The notes under the pieces were generated by a model. That model was not told the DNA's origin. It did not search any database and saw only the letters and a list, made by a program, of their open reading frames with translations. Source: JBFELO01 sp041552055 (GTDB lineage: Bacteria; Acidobacteriota; Thermoanaerobaculia; Thermoanaerobaculales; Sulfomarinibacteraceae). From it: a stretch of 13,113 nucleotides of DNA. A program made the translations under genes and the position numbers. Location: assembly GCA_041552055.1 (NCBI GenBank), contig JBFELO010000129.1, forward strand, positions 1 to 13,113, given 5' to 3'. Positions 12,969-13,113 of this stretch are shown here, piece by piece (the stretch's first letter is position 1; every line of letters starts with the position of its first letter).

Positions 12969-13113
12969 GTCACCCTGAGCGAGGTCGGCACTCAACTCAT
13001 GAGTGCCGACCCAGTCGAAGGGTCCCCCCGGGTTCTCGTGGGGCGCACCGATCGCAGCGGCGCTCACTGCCCCAGGGGATCCTTCGACTCGTCGCTCGCC
13101 TGGAGGCTCGCTC
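12969..13113. repeat. Dispersed palindromic repeat, copy 2 (cut by the window end)
   Basis: Starts GTCACCCTGAGCGAGG, matching the left end of the copy at 9504 with one change in the first 14 shared bases. CGAAGGGTCCCCCC corresponds to CGAAGGATCCCC. Positions 13081-13113 match 9611-9643 at 29 of 33 bases. The right terminal arm (GCTCAGGRTGAC) would fall just past 13113. It begins 15 bases after the cysteine-cluster stop codon. Confidence 0.8.
12984..13010. repeat. Nested hairpin inside palindromic repeat copy 2
   Basis: GTCGGCACTCA and TGAGTGCCGAC pair perfectly (11 bp) around the loop ACTCA. The hairpin sits in the left arm of copy 2 and has no counterpart in copy 1, where CGGAAGCCCGCAGGGTTGC lies instead. 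Confidence 0.8.

Overview
The window is GC-rich bacterial chromosome with nine recognisable protein genes, all complete, separated by intergenic spacers that are unusually rich in short repeats and inverted repeats. The gene content is mostly metabolic: a futalosine-pathway menaquinone gene (mqnA), purine salvage, a heterodimeric ABC exporter, a PhoD-like phosphatase, a DASS/SLC13 transporter, an alkyltransferase-like DNA repair protein and a small cysteine-cluster protein. High GC, mqnA, and spacers full of 6- and 7-base degenerate microsatellites plus a palindromic element with GTCATCCTGAGCGAGC ends make me think of Acidobacteriota or a related deep Gram-negative lineage (possibly Myxococcota or Desulfobacterota). 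That placement is a guess from general resemblance. No rRNA, tRNA or phylogenetic marker is present to settle it.

Layout: 1-362 carries an alkyltransferase-like (ATL) gene on +. 422-1873 is a DASS/SLC13 transporter on +. A 100-base spacer with a heptamer repeat separates it from the convergent mqnA (1974-2786, -). Between mqnA and the next minus-strand gene lies a hexamer-built inverted repeat (2869-2940). A HAD-IG purine 5'-nucleotidase (3029-4465, -) follows, then an 811-base non-coding spacer (4466-5276) holding a minus-strand hairpin plus terminator, a multi-hairpin element and several degenerate repeats. Hypoxanthine phosphoribosyltransferase (5277-5810, -) is divergent from a two-gene ABC exporter operon (5928-7709 and 7706-9454, +). 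A dispersed palindromic repeat occupies 9504-9660. A secreted PhoD-family phosphatase (9797-11917, +) ends in a clear rho-independent terminator. A 640-base non-coding stretch with several hairpins precedes a YkgJ-type gene (12559-12954, +), and a second copy of the palindromic element starts at 12969 and runs off the window.

How the genes fit together: hpt makes IMP/GMP from free bases, and the cN-II-like nucleotidase would remove 5'-phosphate from the same nucleotides, so the minus-strand block could set purine balance. The futalosine pathway, which mqnA opens, also feeds purine bases to salvage; that link is inference. The two ABC half-transporters form an asymmetric exporter: the first has a degenerate Walker B (Asp for Glu) and the second a degenerate signature (LSVGE), which together predict one degenerate and one catalytic ATP site.

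I see no convincing new defence or mobile system. The most unusual content is in the spacers: a two-copy palindromic repeat family, a perfect 12-base inverted repeat at 12259-12316, a three-hairpin element at 4938-5022, a leader-like terminator upstream of the nucleotidase, and a repeat shared between two distant spacers.
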